From the NCBI GenBank assembly GCA_933228895.1, contig OW121855.1, positions 47,134,698 through 47,198,697 of the forward strand: a DNA stretch of 64,000 nt, read 5' to 3'. Origin of the DNA: Platycnemis pennipes (Eukaryota > Arthropoda > Insecta > Odonata > Platycnemididae). A program made the position numbers and the translations under genes. A model generated the notes under the pieces. It had not been told where the DNA came from. It did not search any database and saw nothing but the letters and a program-made list of their open reading frames with translations. Positions 1 to 13,810 of the stretch are shown in pieces (the first letter of the stretch is position 1; each line of letters opens with the position of its first letter).

Positions 1-3000
1 GCGATCTCCATTTAAGTAGACCCACCTGGAAGCATTACCCGAAAAAACTGGTAATTCAAAACACTGTGCCTCAAAACACATTTTATCAATTCAACGGCAG
101 GAATTTTTCAATGAGAATACACAAAACAGCTCTCTTAGAATTTCATTAAGTCCCTCATCCCTCGCACAATTCCGTGTATTGTCAAAGGTACCTAAGAGAA
201 GATCTATTCGCTATTGATTCAATAAATTCTCCATCCTCCGTGGTTATATTACCTTTCCAAAGTAATGTACATGTATACATAATGCCATAAGAATAATAAG
301 CTTTTAATTTCGAGAGTTATATTTAACTATCGCCAAATCCACAACTGCCATATGAACAAGTTTTTAAAAAGTTGGATATGATAAGGGAGTTCGGATATTT
401 ATTAGAAAATAAATGCTGAAGGTTGGGTTGCATCGCAGCCTCTTGGTGTTGAGTTAATTAAATGCAGTAATGCTCCGAGTCAGGTCATTTGTAATTATAG
501 TCCATGTAGTGGATGGTCATTTCGCAAAATCTCCTAAAAACTTATACAGAAAAAAAACTTCCCTCCTGGTGGGAGTATTAATATTTGTCGTTACATAACT
601 TGGCACCAAGCCAAATAGCCTCAATGGAAATGTTCAAAATGTTAAATATTTGTCCCCACAGCCACTCTATTCAAACGAGCATTTGCACAAATGCCTCGTA
701 CGTTTTTGTGTGCACACGAGAAGAAATTTAATACGTTGAAATATCCATTATTTTGTGAGCCTGAATGCACCGTAGAGACTCAAATTTCTGTACCTATTCT
801 TCCTCATGGGGAAATATTTTTCTGTCCCAAGCAGCCCAGTTGAAACACGTTGATCTATTACGTAAGATCTATAAAACCAAATTAAGTCAACACCCAATGT
901 ACAATTAATGTTGTTTTTCTGAACTGTTTGAACCAATTTTCAGAATAGGCTTGGAGTATAATATACTGTAAATAATGTTGTGAAGCATTTATTCATCCGG
1001 CACGCGCTGTTGTTTTTTCCTTCTTCAGAAGAAAAATAAAACCGCGGTTTATTATTATATTAGCAGAATGTTCATACTTTCAAATCCGTACAAACTACCA
1101 AGCAAACTGCCCCACATCCATACGTTTCCCTTTTAACAGTATTTCCAAGGAGTTCATCGGGCTTTTAATATTCATAGTAATAATGTTGTATTGTTGTCTG
1201 CTCATTATTAATATTTAAGAATAAGTATGGATACATATATATATATATATATTGTGTAGAAAAGGAAGCCAGCCTTTTGGTTGAAAGGATGGCCCCCTTT
1301 GTCTCTGGATTCATTAACTTCTCTCTTTTTCCTAATGACTTTAACCTCATGTTGAGTATGCATTCAAATGAAGTCTTCGACTACGGAAGACGTGCTGTTT
1401 GTGTCTTCAGTGGCCATTTTTGAGAGAGCCGAAGTTGGGTGCGCGCTCCCTTTTTGCCCAAAATATTTGGAAACAAATCCACAAGAGACCTTCTCAATAA
1501 TCTTTCCTTGCTCCCTCTTTCATCCGCCGTGTGGCCCTTTAAGATTCAGGGTATTTCAAAATGTAGGTGCTTGACAGAAAGGGAAGTACATTGCTTTCAA
1601 GTGTAGTGGGCCAAGCTGTTCGTAGACCGTAGGTATTTCAAGTTCTGAGCGGCGCTTTGTGTGTTGTAGGTAGCAAGCAGATTAAAAAAAAGTAGTGGTC
1701 TATGATGTTCGTGCGTCTGAAAAGCTCTGAAAAAGAATTTTCCGTGTGTAGGTATGCGGAATGTTTTTCTTAGCGCTGACGCATTGATATATGTATGATG
1801 GTTGCTGAAAGTGTTTATAATGAAGTGCTTGGAGTGTGAATTGTGCTGTGGAAGTTTTGCTGGGAAAATTCTGTGGTGCCGCAATGACCCCTAAAAAAAA
1901 GCGGCGGCCGGAACTTTTTTAAAGATATATTTTCACGAAGTATGTCCGTGGTCAGACGAAAAGGGCGGCTGGAAATACTTAAATGTATGCCGGACTTGAC
2001 GGAAGTAAACGGGGAAAGCTCAGTTCTGTGCTCAACCTAAGAGGAAATGAACAGTTTCTCTTCGAAGTTCGCAAGAGTTTCTGGGGAGAAAAGCTAATGA
2101 AGGGAGGTTTTTTTTATACATAAGGAATTGACGATACCATGCGCTGATGCGTTTAGAAGTGAGGATTATTTTCTCGCGTGCCGGGATATACTCCCCGTTG
2201 TGGAGTCTAAGAGGAAAAAAAGATATCCGGCTTTTTGGGGGAAAATGGTGTGCGTTCGTGACGCCTTTTTGGATTTAAAACGTACGGTTATGAAGGGAAG
2301 AGCAACATAGGCGGTGGTAAATGATTAATACCCCTTCTGTCGATGCTTCAGTAACCGTTCCCTAATTCAAGCCAATAGGCAAGGCGTTCCGATAAACCTT
2401 CGCTCTTGAGGAAATTACTTACGACGTCATTTTGGGAAAGGAAGAGAAGGTTTCGCACATGGTTTACTGTTGGACTTGTTTATATAAAAAGATAATTGTT
2501 TTTCTTACCTACCGACTGACCATATATAAATATATACATATATTTATGTGTAACCCCCTTCCCAGTTGTTGTTATTGTGTGTGGTATACTGTGGTACAAA
2601 CAAATGCGGCACGTGTGCAGGTGTTTCGCCGACGGGGTTGGAAATTTTTTGGTTCGGATGGGTGATAGGGGTGGGCTTTATTCTGATCGGGGTAGTGTGC
2701 GTGTGTGAAATGAAGTAGGTGGAAGGGGAATGGGAGTTGAAGATAGCCGGAAAGATAATGAGGGGGCATGAGTGAGTTTTGCACGGGGGCACTCGTTCGT
2801 ATGTGGTATTGACGACGCTGGTAGTGAAAATGACGATATTGAGTGAAGTGGTGGGAGTTGGGAGAACAGGGTTTCGCCGCGAATCACTCATAAGAAAGTG
2901 CAAGAGGGAGAAGCATATTCAAAAGGTCGAGGTCTCGCGTTGGTGTTTTTTTTACGAGAAGAGAATGTGGTTTTTTTGTCAGTGTTGCTAGTCCTCGACT

Positions 3001-5330
3001 GTTGCCGCTGCTGTTTTTTTAGAGCTCACATGATGAATCACATTTTGCCTACGAATTTGTCACATTTCGTCCAGTCGTTGAATATTAAGGAATGTGCGTT
3101 TTTTCATAGCACAAAAGTTAATTATTGCGACCGCTATTATTGAGGATATTCAGAAAAAGATGAGGAGTTTAATTATTGTGTAAGCGTTAGTGTTTTCGTC
3201 GTCTTAGTTTATAGGCAGCTTCTAGTTGTTTGCTATTTTTCCATGAAGCACTATTTTGTTTTTCTTTTTCCTTTTTTACTATTGAATTGTGTGTTTTAAG
3301 CTTATTTATTTCTCTTAGCATTCCCATACAACTCAAGCGTAGTTAGGTTGAGTTTACTTTGATAATATTAATAAGTATAACTAGTGTTTTAAATGCTTCG
3401 TTAGTAATGTAAGTTCGTCTTTGTTTTTGGTTGATGTTGAATGTGGCGAGTTTTATACATAAATATACCTTATTAAAAAGATGCGCCCTTACCTTGAATG
3501 TAGCACTTAAAAAGTCTCATACTCGGTCAAACGCTGATTACCATTACCGAATCCACGGTATGAGGGGATGATGTAGAAGCGCAGTATTGCTGTGTGATGA
3601 AAGGTGATTATGAGATAGATGCTACATAAAGCCCCGTTTGCTGGCATTGTGAACTGTGCGCCATTTGAGCTTCCTATTGATCATCGCGAAACGATCGTTT
3701 TGGCGACAAGAAAGTGTCCCTCTCCTAAACCACTCTGCACACTTGTGACACTTAATATAGATATGTAAGAATTCCTTTTTGAGAAATATGCTACTGAAGA
3801 CCTGTGCGAGAAACTCCCCCATTCCACCAAATTGCCATTTCTGATTAGGGACATTTAATTGTTGATTACTCACAATATAGCCAATATTTTGTACTGAAAA
3901 AAATGTGGAACGTTTTAATGTAAACGTCTTTGTACTATTTGTAGTTCGATATGGTTAGGTCAAATCGTGACATATCCTAATTATAAAGAGAAGTGAAACG
4001 ACGGTGGTGATAAGTGTAGGTTCCCGTAACCACCTTGTAGATTTATTTCAAATTATTCTGGCCTCCCCATTTTCACCCACCTCCCCCGAAACCCCTTCCA
4101 GCCCTTTCATTCCAACCCCCAAATCATACCCCTTTTAAGCACACATAGGGTATGCGTTAAATGTAAAGAAAAAAAACGAGAAAAAAATTTCTACATTGTA
4201 ATGAAGTTAGGTAGCCGCTTGAGTAGATCTTGAATGCTTTTGCTGTGTAGTTATTTTTGTTGTAGGTTTATATAAGTGGGCATGGAGACAGACTAAGCTG
4301 GAATGTCCCAAGGAAAATGAGTAAATGAAACCTATCTGAAGCCGTTTCGAGATGGCTCGGCTGCCTCGTGGCCAAACCCCCTCCCCTATCGAAAAACCTC
4401 TGCCACCTTTGCTTTTGTAAACTATCCGTCGCAGGCCTCGATGATACAAGCGTTTGGCGTACCGTGATCGGCCGTGCCGTGAGCTGCTGTCACTGAGATG
4501 TGACTGGTACGCACGGGGCCCAGGCGTCACTTATCACCTTTTTTTGAGCTCTCAAATCTTCGCACGTTCTGATGTCTCCCCGTTGTAGGTTGGGAGCAAC
4601 GCGAGAGTGTGGTTCGCCGAGACGGTATATCAAATGCTTGGACATTCAATGCTTTAACAAGGAGGCCCTCTTGACTTAGGGGGGGCCCTCGAGGTTCCAA
4701 TTAAGCGGTGGTCGACGGCGAGTGGGCAAAAAAGGAGATGTGAAATGAGGCATTTTAGAATGGGTGTAGTCGATTGTTATCTTTAGGCCTACTTCACTCA
4801 AACAAAAGACTGATATGCATTATAAAAAGAAATGGGACATTTGCTCTCATTTTTGGTATGTTTAAGGGAGTTAATATGTAAGTGGATAATGTGTATAAAA
4901 GAATTTTCCCTGTCGAGAGGAAAAGGATTTTTTTTTATAAAACACGAAGAAAAATACCTAAATATCATGAAGTCGAAGATAAATTGTTTTGAAATCTTTC
5001 TTAAATTTTTCATTTTCTAAAGTCTTGTTTTCGGGGGCCATCATTGTTGGTGAAGTAATTATAAAAGCATACTACGATCAATTGAGCGAAAAATTCCCTT
5101 TTTAGCTATTATTCTTAACTTTCTGAAATGACAAGTAACCTTACCCGGTGTTCGGCTCCGGGGTCCACTTAAAAGATTCCTCATGCCTAACTCAAATTAT
5201 ATCTCGATAAATCGCAAATCGACCCTTTTCCCTGTCTTTCAATGAGCATTTTCTCTGGCCTGCTAGGAGGGTAGTAAGGTAGTGGTGGTAGGAGTGTGCA
5301 TTGTAGGACTAAAAGGGTGATAAGCTGGTT
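1..5330. other. No supportable gene; AT-rich unique DNA
   Basis: I see no recognisable protein family, RNA gene or element here. Open frames are short and mostly lie in T-rich or G/T-rich stretches. A plain AT dinucleotide run sits at 1235-1252. The stretch 2430-3000 is strongly G/T-skewed on the plus strand, which alone explains the overlapping open frames seen there on both strands. A C-rich patch lies at 4060-4140. Most likely intergenic or intronic. Confidence 0.6.
1235..1252. repeat. AT dinucleotide microsatellite
   Basis: An uninterrupted alternating AT run of nine units inside AT-rich DNA, with no other structure around it. Confidence 0.85.
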
Positions 5331-5394
5331 TACTCTATGAGCCTGAAGACTACCCATAACGCGGGGGTGTTCTAACCATTGGTACAAGGCATCC
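5331..5394 (-). repeat. tRNA-like SINE head, degenerate
   Basis: On the minus strand this reads as a tRNA-like promoter head. An A-box-like CCAATGGTTAGAAC is followed about 25 bases later by GTCTTCAGGCTCATA at the B-box position. The same spacing and similar words occur in the better-preserved minus-strand copy near 62.8 kb (CCAGTGGCTAGAAC, then GTCTTCAGTTCATA), which is the main reason for calling it a SINE. The body downstream of the head is not clear. It could also be a chance resemblance. Confidence 0.35.
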
Positions 5395-5463
5395 TTCGCC
5401 CGCCCCAGTCTTAAATGCTGTAGTCGCAGTTGAAGTATAAATGAGAAATAAAGTATTTCTTAC

Positions 5464-5575
5464 CTGCCATCCGAGCTTGTCGGTTTGTTGTGTTAGGCAA
5501 TCGATTGTGTATACGGGAAAGTGTTCAGATGTCTTAAATTGGCAAAATTGAAACAAGTACTGCAACCATTCCTCA
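5464..5575 (-). CDS. Candidate 112-bp coding exon, unknown product
   Basis: Not a recognised family. Read on the minus strand, a CAG acceptor (at 5576-5578) with a T-containing tract before it precedes an open 112-bp block, and a CAG|GTAAGA donor follows at its other end; the donor fits the consensus exactly. One frame is open throughout (37 codons plus one base) and reads as a plausible soluble segment containing EEWLQYLF and LTQQTDKLGW. No neighbouring exon was found in the expected phase, so this may be a decoy or a noncoding-RNA exon. The call rests only on splice signals plus openness. Confidence 0.22.
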
Positions 5576-5579
5576 CTGA

Positions 5580-8446
5580 AACGGCAATCTTTTTTTATAT
5601 AAAAGAATAATTGTTCCAAGTAGCCTTAATGAAAAAATAAACGTTGATCAATTTCTCATGTGTATGAAGAAAATTATCACTGTTAACCACACCGTGAAGC
5701 AGTGGACAATAAATTGTGTTACTTGCGAGGGAAATTTTCAAGTTGTTACTATATGTCGTGGTATTTATGAGTGGTGTTTTACAAGAAAAAGAAATATTTA
5801 ATAGCCTTGACGCGATTATATTGTTTTTTGATCCTCGTCGGAGGTAGGTTGTGTTCACTTTGAATGATGGCTAAAACTAACACTCCCATAACCGAACGGC
5901 CCTCGGCCTGCCTACTTCAGTGCCCTTTGCCGCGGAGATAAGAACGAAAGGAAAGGCAAAGGGCCACTCAATCTGCGGGTCTTCAGGGCCTGGTCCTCCC
6001 GCTCCGATGTGTGCTAACATCTTGGCATATGAAACAAGGCATTGGTTATGATGTAGCTTCCATTTGCTGCCGTCATTTTATCATCATGGAAAAAGTTTCT
6101 GTTGTGAAAATTTTTGCATTGTTTTAGATGGGGTTTGTGGTACTTGAGCTTTTGAAGTGATCAACATTCTAGTAAACGCATACATGCTTGAAAGACTAAA
6201 TTTTTTTCTGTATTGGTATGCCGACAGACGAAGTTCGTAAAAACAATGTGTGGAGGGGACTGAAGTGAGATAGTAGTTCCTTGGCTTGGATTGTGTGTGC
6301 TATCAGTATTTTGTCTCTTCATGACCTATTGTTTTTTTTGTAACCTAACATAAATTTGCTCCAACACGATTTATTACGTGAATTCCGAATGCTAATTGCT
6401 GTTGTATTCTTAATCCTTTTATGATCTGGCATAACATTCCAAAGACAATGTTGGTCCTGTTAAAAATAACTCCCACTGTAATTATAAAGAATACTGGAAC
6501 TTATGTTGTATAATTAAAAATGTGGTATTGAAATGAATTTTTAAAAAAGAGGTAACCGTTAACGATGAGGGTGTGCATATGTTTAATTTTGTAATCTCTT
6601 AATGTGGAATGGTTCAAAGTAGTTTTTGTCCTACTCTGATTTTTTAAATTTTTTTGTCAGAAGTTTCTATTTTTCCATAGGACATTTCTTGTTAACTATG
6701 TGTGCCTAGTCATAGCTTTCAGGTGAATTTTACCACGTAAATATGAGCGTGTTGTGCGGTTCTGATAACCGTTGCAACGTTGTTAGTCGCGCGACTTTCC
6801 TGGCCATTTTCCGCCATGCCCCTTGATCACAAGCCTTCCTTGCATCTCACCGCTAGGCCCCGTCAATAGGGCGCGAAAGCAACCCTTGTCGTACCCAATT
6901 TTACCTGGTGGACACTGTCCTGCCAACCCTTTTCCGCCTGCACCTTTCTTTACCCCTTCTTACCCCTCTTTCCTCATTCCTGCGAAAGCGACGGAGTATA
7001 AGAGCCAATGTGTGTGTGTGTGGACGGATACTGTGGCCCCTGTGACGAACACGTTCAAAGCACAAAAGGTCGAGGGCCTCAGAAAGCGAAGTGCGCGACG
7101 AAGTGGACCCTTCCTTCTCTAACGGGGCTACCAACGCCTCGGATACTCCTGTGAGAGTACAAGAGATGCAAAGTTTTTTTTTTTTTTAAAGGAAGAGGGA
7201 GGCTTCCGGTCGTTCGTCGCTGCCGACGCCTTCCTAAACGACCAACAGTTGCAATTTTTTTTTAATGGGGACCTGATGATTTGTTGTTTTAGATAACCTA
7301 GTTATGAAAATTATAAAAAATTTATAAATATTGAGAGGGCCCTCCCGTCTCTTATACAAGTCAATATTCAAAATTTTGTGTTGTTTTTCAAACGACAGGG
7401 AAATTGTTTTATTGTAATTGTTTTTAATGATATATGAGTCTCGGAAGGCGGCTGCTATGCAGGCAAAAATGATGAATCAAGCTCTCTGGTTTTTTGGCCA
7501 AGAGACGCAGTTTGGTCGAATGATTGGATGGTTTTGTGCACATCCATCGAGCAAATCGCGCCTCTCAAGTTGTTCCCAGCAGTTAAATGAAAGGGAAAAT
7601 ACACTTCCGTGGCAACGGTCCATCCAGCATTTTCTCCTATTTTGAGAGTTGTCATTATTATTTCTTTTTACTTTTTTAAGTGCATTAATTTATGAGAAAA
7701 TAATTTTGAAACAACGTTTTTAATGTCTTTCATATCAGTTTGTTAAGAGTGTATTACGATGATGGTATTCAATAAAATATTTTGTTTGCTTGAAATGGTA
7801 AAAAGTGCATTTTTTTTCAAATCCTTGCAACGTCCTCCCCGTTTGCGTTATTGGATTGATTGTTGTAATAAAATAATTAACCGGTAGTATAATTAGTTGC
7901 GGTTATATAATCATTTATGGCTCCTTAAATTTTTTGTGGCAGTGAGATCCATTTCCTACCACTTCATTTTATTATTGTATACAATCACAAAAACTGCTTC
8001 TGTTATTAGATGTCAAAGCCTGGACTTCCATTTTGTCGTGATTGGTTTCCTGCTTTTGTAAATAATTCGATTTAACCTATTTCGCACGTTAGATATGAAG
8101 TGAGATCATTGTAATGGTCGAGTGCTGTGTGAATCTTGATAATGTTAATGCCGCGAACATCTTTTGTTGCTTTGAGCCATAATTTATTTTCAGGTTTCAT
8201 TAGTAAGAAATGTGCTGATGCTATTTGTTATTTTTTTCCTGGTCATTTGTCGGTGACTAACTGGTTACTCGGTGAACATTAAGTAAGGGAATGAATTACT
8301 TGAGGATAGTTGGGACGGGGGATCAATGCAGGACTAACTAAGCCTTTTGGTTTGTTGCAAATCGATCCAACTCACCGGGTTCAGAAACTTATAGATTTTG
8401 TAAAATGTGTTTCAGATTAATGTTCATGGGATGTCTCCCTCTACAG
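5580..8446. other. No supportable gene; GC-richer islands at 5.9 and 6.8-7.2 kb
   Basis: Nothing recognisable is encoded. Around 5925-5970 a short stem is possible (GCCCTTTGCC against GGCAAAGGGC, loop of about 30 bases). 6770-7240 is CpG-richer than its surroundings and gives overlapping open frames on both strands, which I attribute to composition. Poly-T tracts lie near 7175 and 7257. Confidence 0.55.
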
Positions 8447-8553
8447 CATCAAATGTATATTAGCAATTTCCCTCCCTTCACCCGATTTCGCTGGCAATGG
8501 AATGAAGAAAGGACCGGGATATAATCGCGGTGCCTTCAGAGACATAAATCCAG
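8447..8553 (+). CDS. Candidate 107-bp coding exon, unknown product
   Basis: Not a recognised family. The block is preceded by a pyrimidine-rich acceptor ending CTCTACAG and followed by a perfect CAG|GTAAGT donor. Of the three frames only one is open all the way: one base, 35 codons, one base, containing GMKKGPGYNRGAFRD. No partner exon was identified within the window, so it could equally be an exon of a noncoding transcript or a chance match. Its codon content offers no strong discrimination. Confidence 0.25.
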
Positions 8554-8559
8554 GTAAGT

Positions 8560-11500
8560 GGAGGTGTAAGTGAGTCGTGATCTGATAAGTGCAGTACATT
8601 TTTGCCTGGTCGTTATTGATATGATGACTAGCAGTTAATGAAAGACATGTAAGGTCAGCTGAAAATTAAAAGCAAATGATAACCGCGATGAATTAGCTCA
8701 TGAAATTCGCCATGATTGAATGCTCTGTCCGATTTCTCAGATAATCTCCGAAAGTATTTTAGACTTCTCACTTATTTATCTGTTAAATTATTTGTGAGGG
8801 CAATCACGAATGCTCAGTGACACGCCTGCTCATCCTTGCCCGGTTCACGAGCAATAAAAAATTCTCGACCGGCTTCTCTCTCTTCCGCTAAGAATTGCCA
8901 CAAGACTGGGACTTAAAATGAAATTTCAAACATTAAATAACTAATACATACCGACAGCAGCAATAGCTACTGGTATTATTAATAATGCAAACTTTTTCGG
9001 AGGCTGTCACAGTCTCATTTTGCGTACACAAAGACGGAAAATTGAAGAGAAGTTATTCAATAATTAATGCTGCAGTTACGAATTATGTAATATGAAGGTA
9101 GTTTTACACGAGGCTTTTCATTGCGCATTATGATGCGTAGAGAGATTTGCATGAAAATTGCATCGTGCAAATCTTCGAACCGAATGGGAAACTTCCAAAA
9201 TGCGTTTCAAGTGGTGTAGCTCAATACTTGGAGTTCGAAGGTCTTGAGACTATAAAGTCATAAAAAGGTAAACAATGTCAATCCTGATATCAATTTTGTG
9301 CTAAGTAAAGTGTAATTTTTCAAGTTAATTGTCCCTTCGTAGCAATTTTTGTGACCATAAGTCACGGTAAAATACACACTAACTTAAGTCAATCATCTAA
9401 AGAATAAGGTTAACCAGACATTTAAAAATGTTGCTGTGCCATTCCTAGTCCATTCTCTCCCGAAGAAAAAGCATTACCCAAACTATCCATGTGTAACTAG
9501 CGCCATCCTCGATGTCGTTATCTGAACTAACTCGAGGCAAAGGGTTAAGTGAGACATTTATTTCCTGAGCGTGTTCAAGTAAACAAAAAACTATATCTCA
9601 CCGTGGCAGATAAGATCGTAACGATGACATTAGAAGCAGATAGTGATAATGAGAGTTTCAAAATGTATTTTTGACGCTTATAATGAGGGATGTTGGTTGA
9701 TCGGTCGAATAGATAAATCGTAATTAATGGGGAGCTGAATATTTCTGGATAGTTTATATGAATTTCAGCTTTTTTGCAGTCTGCATTAGACTTGCCACGG
9801 AGAAATACTGTTAGGACGAAGCCGATATGTGAATATTATGCAGAGAGTAGGGGACTCCCTGTTATAACCTACCCTAACTGGTAGAAATAATAAATTTGGC
9901 TATATGTATAACTCATTAGTTATAATGCTTGAGAATTCACCTCGGATGTTGATCACGTGAACTAAAGTTTCTGAACGATAATGCAGAATCTTATATCTGT
10001 CCATCCCACATGATCGTTTTTAATTGAAAGTTGTAATTACAAGCCGTGTTTCTTGTAATGCCGTGTAGTGGTGAGCAGAAGAACTGTTTACTCGACGATA
10101 TGGCATGCTTGGCTTGTAATGAACCCAAGATACACACCGGCTAGATGCTGGTTGCGGTGGCTAGATGGGATACTGTACATACACTTGCACCAGGATTAAG
10201 ACTTTTTACTATAGTAATAGTGCCTATAACGAGGGTGCTCTAGTAAAATGTTTCGGTTCGATAGGATACGGCCCTTGAAGTTCAGTCTGATCGGAGCACG
10301 AGTGGAACTACATATCCATTGTGAGTGCGTGTATTTAATACCCCAAGGGACTCCGCTAGGTCGTGTAGAAGGCGATTTTAGGAAGCCAACCTTGATTACT
10401 TATCGCTGCTAACGTTCGCAAATCATTGTTACATATCAATCGAAATGCAGTCCCTATACTTCTTTATAAATCGCGGGAAGATTCATCTTTAAAAATCTCT
10501 ATTTAGACGTCTATCTCGCGTATCTTGTTATCGTGGTTGAATCTCTTAATGTGGCCCTGTCCCTAAATTTTCTTTGTTTAATGGGGAAATCCGATACTTT
10601 TGTACATCTCTTCAAGTTTTACAGAGTCTCACGTTAAACGCGTTTCCGGAGAGTTTCCCATCCTAGATTTTTTAATAAATCCCTTCAAAAACCCCCTGGG
10701 CTATCGCGGCCAGCAATTTCTTCAACTCCCGTTAACTTAATTAACCTTATAATTGAGTCTTATATGGTAAGACCCAATTGAGCGTTTTGTTCGGTATCAT
10801 TTTAGTGCATGCGTGAGATTATTTTTCTTATTGCGTGGCACCAAATCCTGTTTATATCTCTATTGGTAAATATGTATATCAACTTTTCCCTCTTGCATTG
10901 TTCGGTATCGTGGGTTTAGACATTTGACTCACGACTGGTTGGAAAGAAAAGCTTTGACCGCTGACTTGAAGATAATGCGATTACCTTGAAAGAGGTGACC
11001 TGAGAAATGAATGCTTACCGATCTAGCAGATGGACCACGGTGGTTGGCGCTGTTCAGCACCGTTATCCCGTATTGAGCAATCCAGAGAGCACAATGTGCA
11101 TGAACTCCCAAGTAAACGCTAACGCCGACAAAGCTCATTCCACGCGATTGAGCGCGCTTTCGTTTCTCGCGAGAAGGGACATGCCGATCCATTCATTCAC
11201 TTCGCTCACTCTTTCCACAATCCGTGGAGGACAGGTTTAATCATCAAAATTGTGAGAAATTCATCGGGAGAGGGAGCGCTTGCAAAAGGTTCTTCCGTGT
11301 TCTCGACGCTGAGAGATCCGTCCGGAGCCTGCCCACTAGTGACGCCTTCAATTCGGGGAGCGCTCTCCTCCCGAGCCCCTTTTATCTCGCCACTGTGGAT
11401 GTCCGAGGTAACTCGGACCGGGGAATCCTTTGCAGATGATATGAGGGTAGAAGGGGCGATCAAAATGGATAGCCGTTGTGAAGGAGTGCGCCGTATCGCC

Positions 11501-13800
11501 ATCCTAAATGGTCGGACTGTGATTGCCGAATTCGCAAGGGAGGACATTCATGAAGACAATTGTGTCGGTACTTGGGGAAACTAGGAATTTTCGTAGTTCA
11601 TCACGTCGTGCTATGGTAATCCAATTGACAGCATTAACCGCGCTAAGCCCCTATCACACAAGGCCAGAAATACAAATAAAACGGCAATTACTTATCTAGT
11701 ACATTGCCTGTATTTTGTGAAGGATGTATGATCGTGGTATAAATGTATTCGAGGTCGGTTTAAATATATGTACTTGTTTGCATCAGAATTCTTAATTTTT
11801 TGAAATTTGATTCGGCAATCCAAATGGCATTTGATTTTTCGAAGAAGGTAAACACAGGTAGCGCGGTACGAGGTCCTATCGGCTACGGTTCTAGTTTTAT
11901 GGATCAGATTCGTCTCTGGTCTACCAAGTCATAAGCGTATTGCTGGTGGTGACGTGAAGCCATCTCTTCCTTCGCGCCTGACGCTACATTTTTTAGAGAC
12001 TCACTCCGATTGAATTGAGCAGATTTTTTTGGGCAAACGTTGCTCATTCCATTCCGATGAACATCCTTCTATCAGGCGATTCTATTTCATCATTCATAGC
12101 GGTTTAGTGGAAGAAGTGACCATTTATTCTCCACATCGCTCCAAGTGAAGACAGTTTATACTATTATTTCTTCATCGGGTTTGGCGTCAATGTGCCCGGG
12201 TTCGTCGGGAGATTCGTTTTTCGAATGTTGCCACGTGTGCCTAAAAGTCAGTGGAATGTGACCTCCTGCCGTCAGTATCTTACGGGCGCCTGGCTACTGG
12301 AGTCGACGCGGACTCCGCAGCGCACAGTGGTCCGAAATAAAAAAATTGGCCCAAAGTCAATTTTTCGACTATTTACAAGGAAACTTTAAATGGTGTTTTC
12401 GTATTGTATAGGATATGGCCTACAAAATAGGGTAATAAATGGGTCGTTCTATTGCAAACTGTAAGGTGTATCACCCGTGAAAGTTTGTTAATCATGGGTT
12501 AAAAGCCCATCGCGTTGAATCTGTCAATTTTCATGAAATTCACATTGATAGGAGAAGGCTTTAAGAGCATAAGTGTCTTTCACCAATTTTTTGCGGAACT
12601 TTCATACCTTCTAGAATAACTTTCTGATAATTTTGTTTCAATTGAGTTCTTGGTTAACCATTTAAGTTTTTTAAAAAGTACTTATCTATTATTCAGTAAT
12701 TTTTTAGCAAATGCATCACTATCGTTTTGTGCTCCTCTTTGCTCCTCTGAATTTTTCACATGAAATTAAACAGAAAAACCAATTAAACATGATGAGGAAA
12801 AAAAATCTTGCTCATGCTTGCTTATCTGACCTCCAGACGGTTTTAATTTAAGCGGTAAAATGCTCCGCACCGCGGCGGCGGCCGAGCTGCTGCGCAGTAA
12901 CCCAAAGGGTTTTATCGAAAGTTACTCTCGTGTTATGTTACAGATTTTGCATCTTCATACATAATTTTCACTGTTTTGTGCAAGTAGTATTCTTTTCTCA
13001 CGTATCGGATATTCTCCTCTTAACCCTAAGTTCATAATGAGGTATATCATTGGTTTTTAATGAGGCTCGGTTTACGTGCTTGCAAAAACCATAACATAAT
13101 ACAAGCTATAATCCAAGCAAAAAGTTACAAATGGTTACTCAGAAATTAAGTTTTGCTTTATATTCCTGTATTTTAATATTTCTATTGCGCCTGGACCAGC
13201 CTGTTCACTACTCGCTTCTGGAAATAGTTATGATAAGGCCTTCTGCAAAGGAGTAATGTTTCCAAATACCCTTGTTGTTCCCGCGCCGTCCGAAAAAGAT
13301 ATTTTGACAGAAATGGGCATCTTTCGGTTACACTTTATTGCCTTTCAACCAAAAAGACCCAGCCACGTGCTCTTCATTGAGGATGGGACGGATTACACTC
13401 AGGTCACCAAAGCAGAACTCTTTCTGCACGTGCGTTAAGATTTCTTGGAATACTACCGAACCAGGATAACGGTCACCACCCACGAACTCTGACGTATTTT
13501 TAAGCACCGACACTTCGGAAGCTCTCCAGAACTCATTTTTTCTTTGTGCCTTGCTTAGGAGCGTGTGTTCTGATCTGTTGCGGGCAGAGGAAAGCTTGTC
13601 CCGCCCAGGAACACTTCTCCTGACTGACGTTTAACTATCAATATACGCCGGAATCGAATAGGTACATACTTTTATTCCCATTCCACTTGCAACTTTAATT
13701 CATCTTTCTTATTTTTCTACTTTTTATCTATAATTGATTGGCATAGCGTTTTCTTAATTCGGTTCAACGTTCTCAGTTTATCCCTAAAATATTATGTTTT
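8560..13800. other. No supportable gene; mixed unique DNA
   Basis: No family is recognised. The block 10930-11585 is nearer 50% GC and is open for more than 100 codons on both strands at once (11206-11547 minus, 11252-11584 plus); it is treated separately as an unexplained observation. 12860-12900 has a short GC-rich patch with a CTGCGCAG palindrome. The remainder is AT-rich with only short open frames. Confidence 0.5.
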
Positions 13801-13810
13801 AAGAGTTGTA

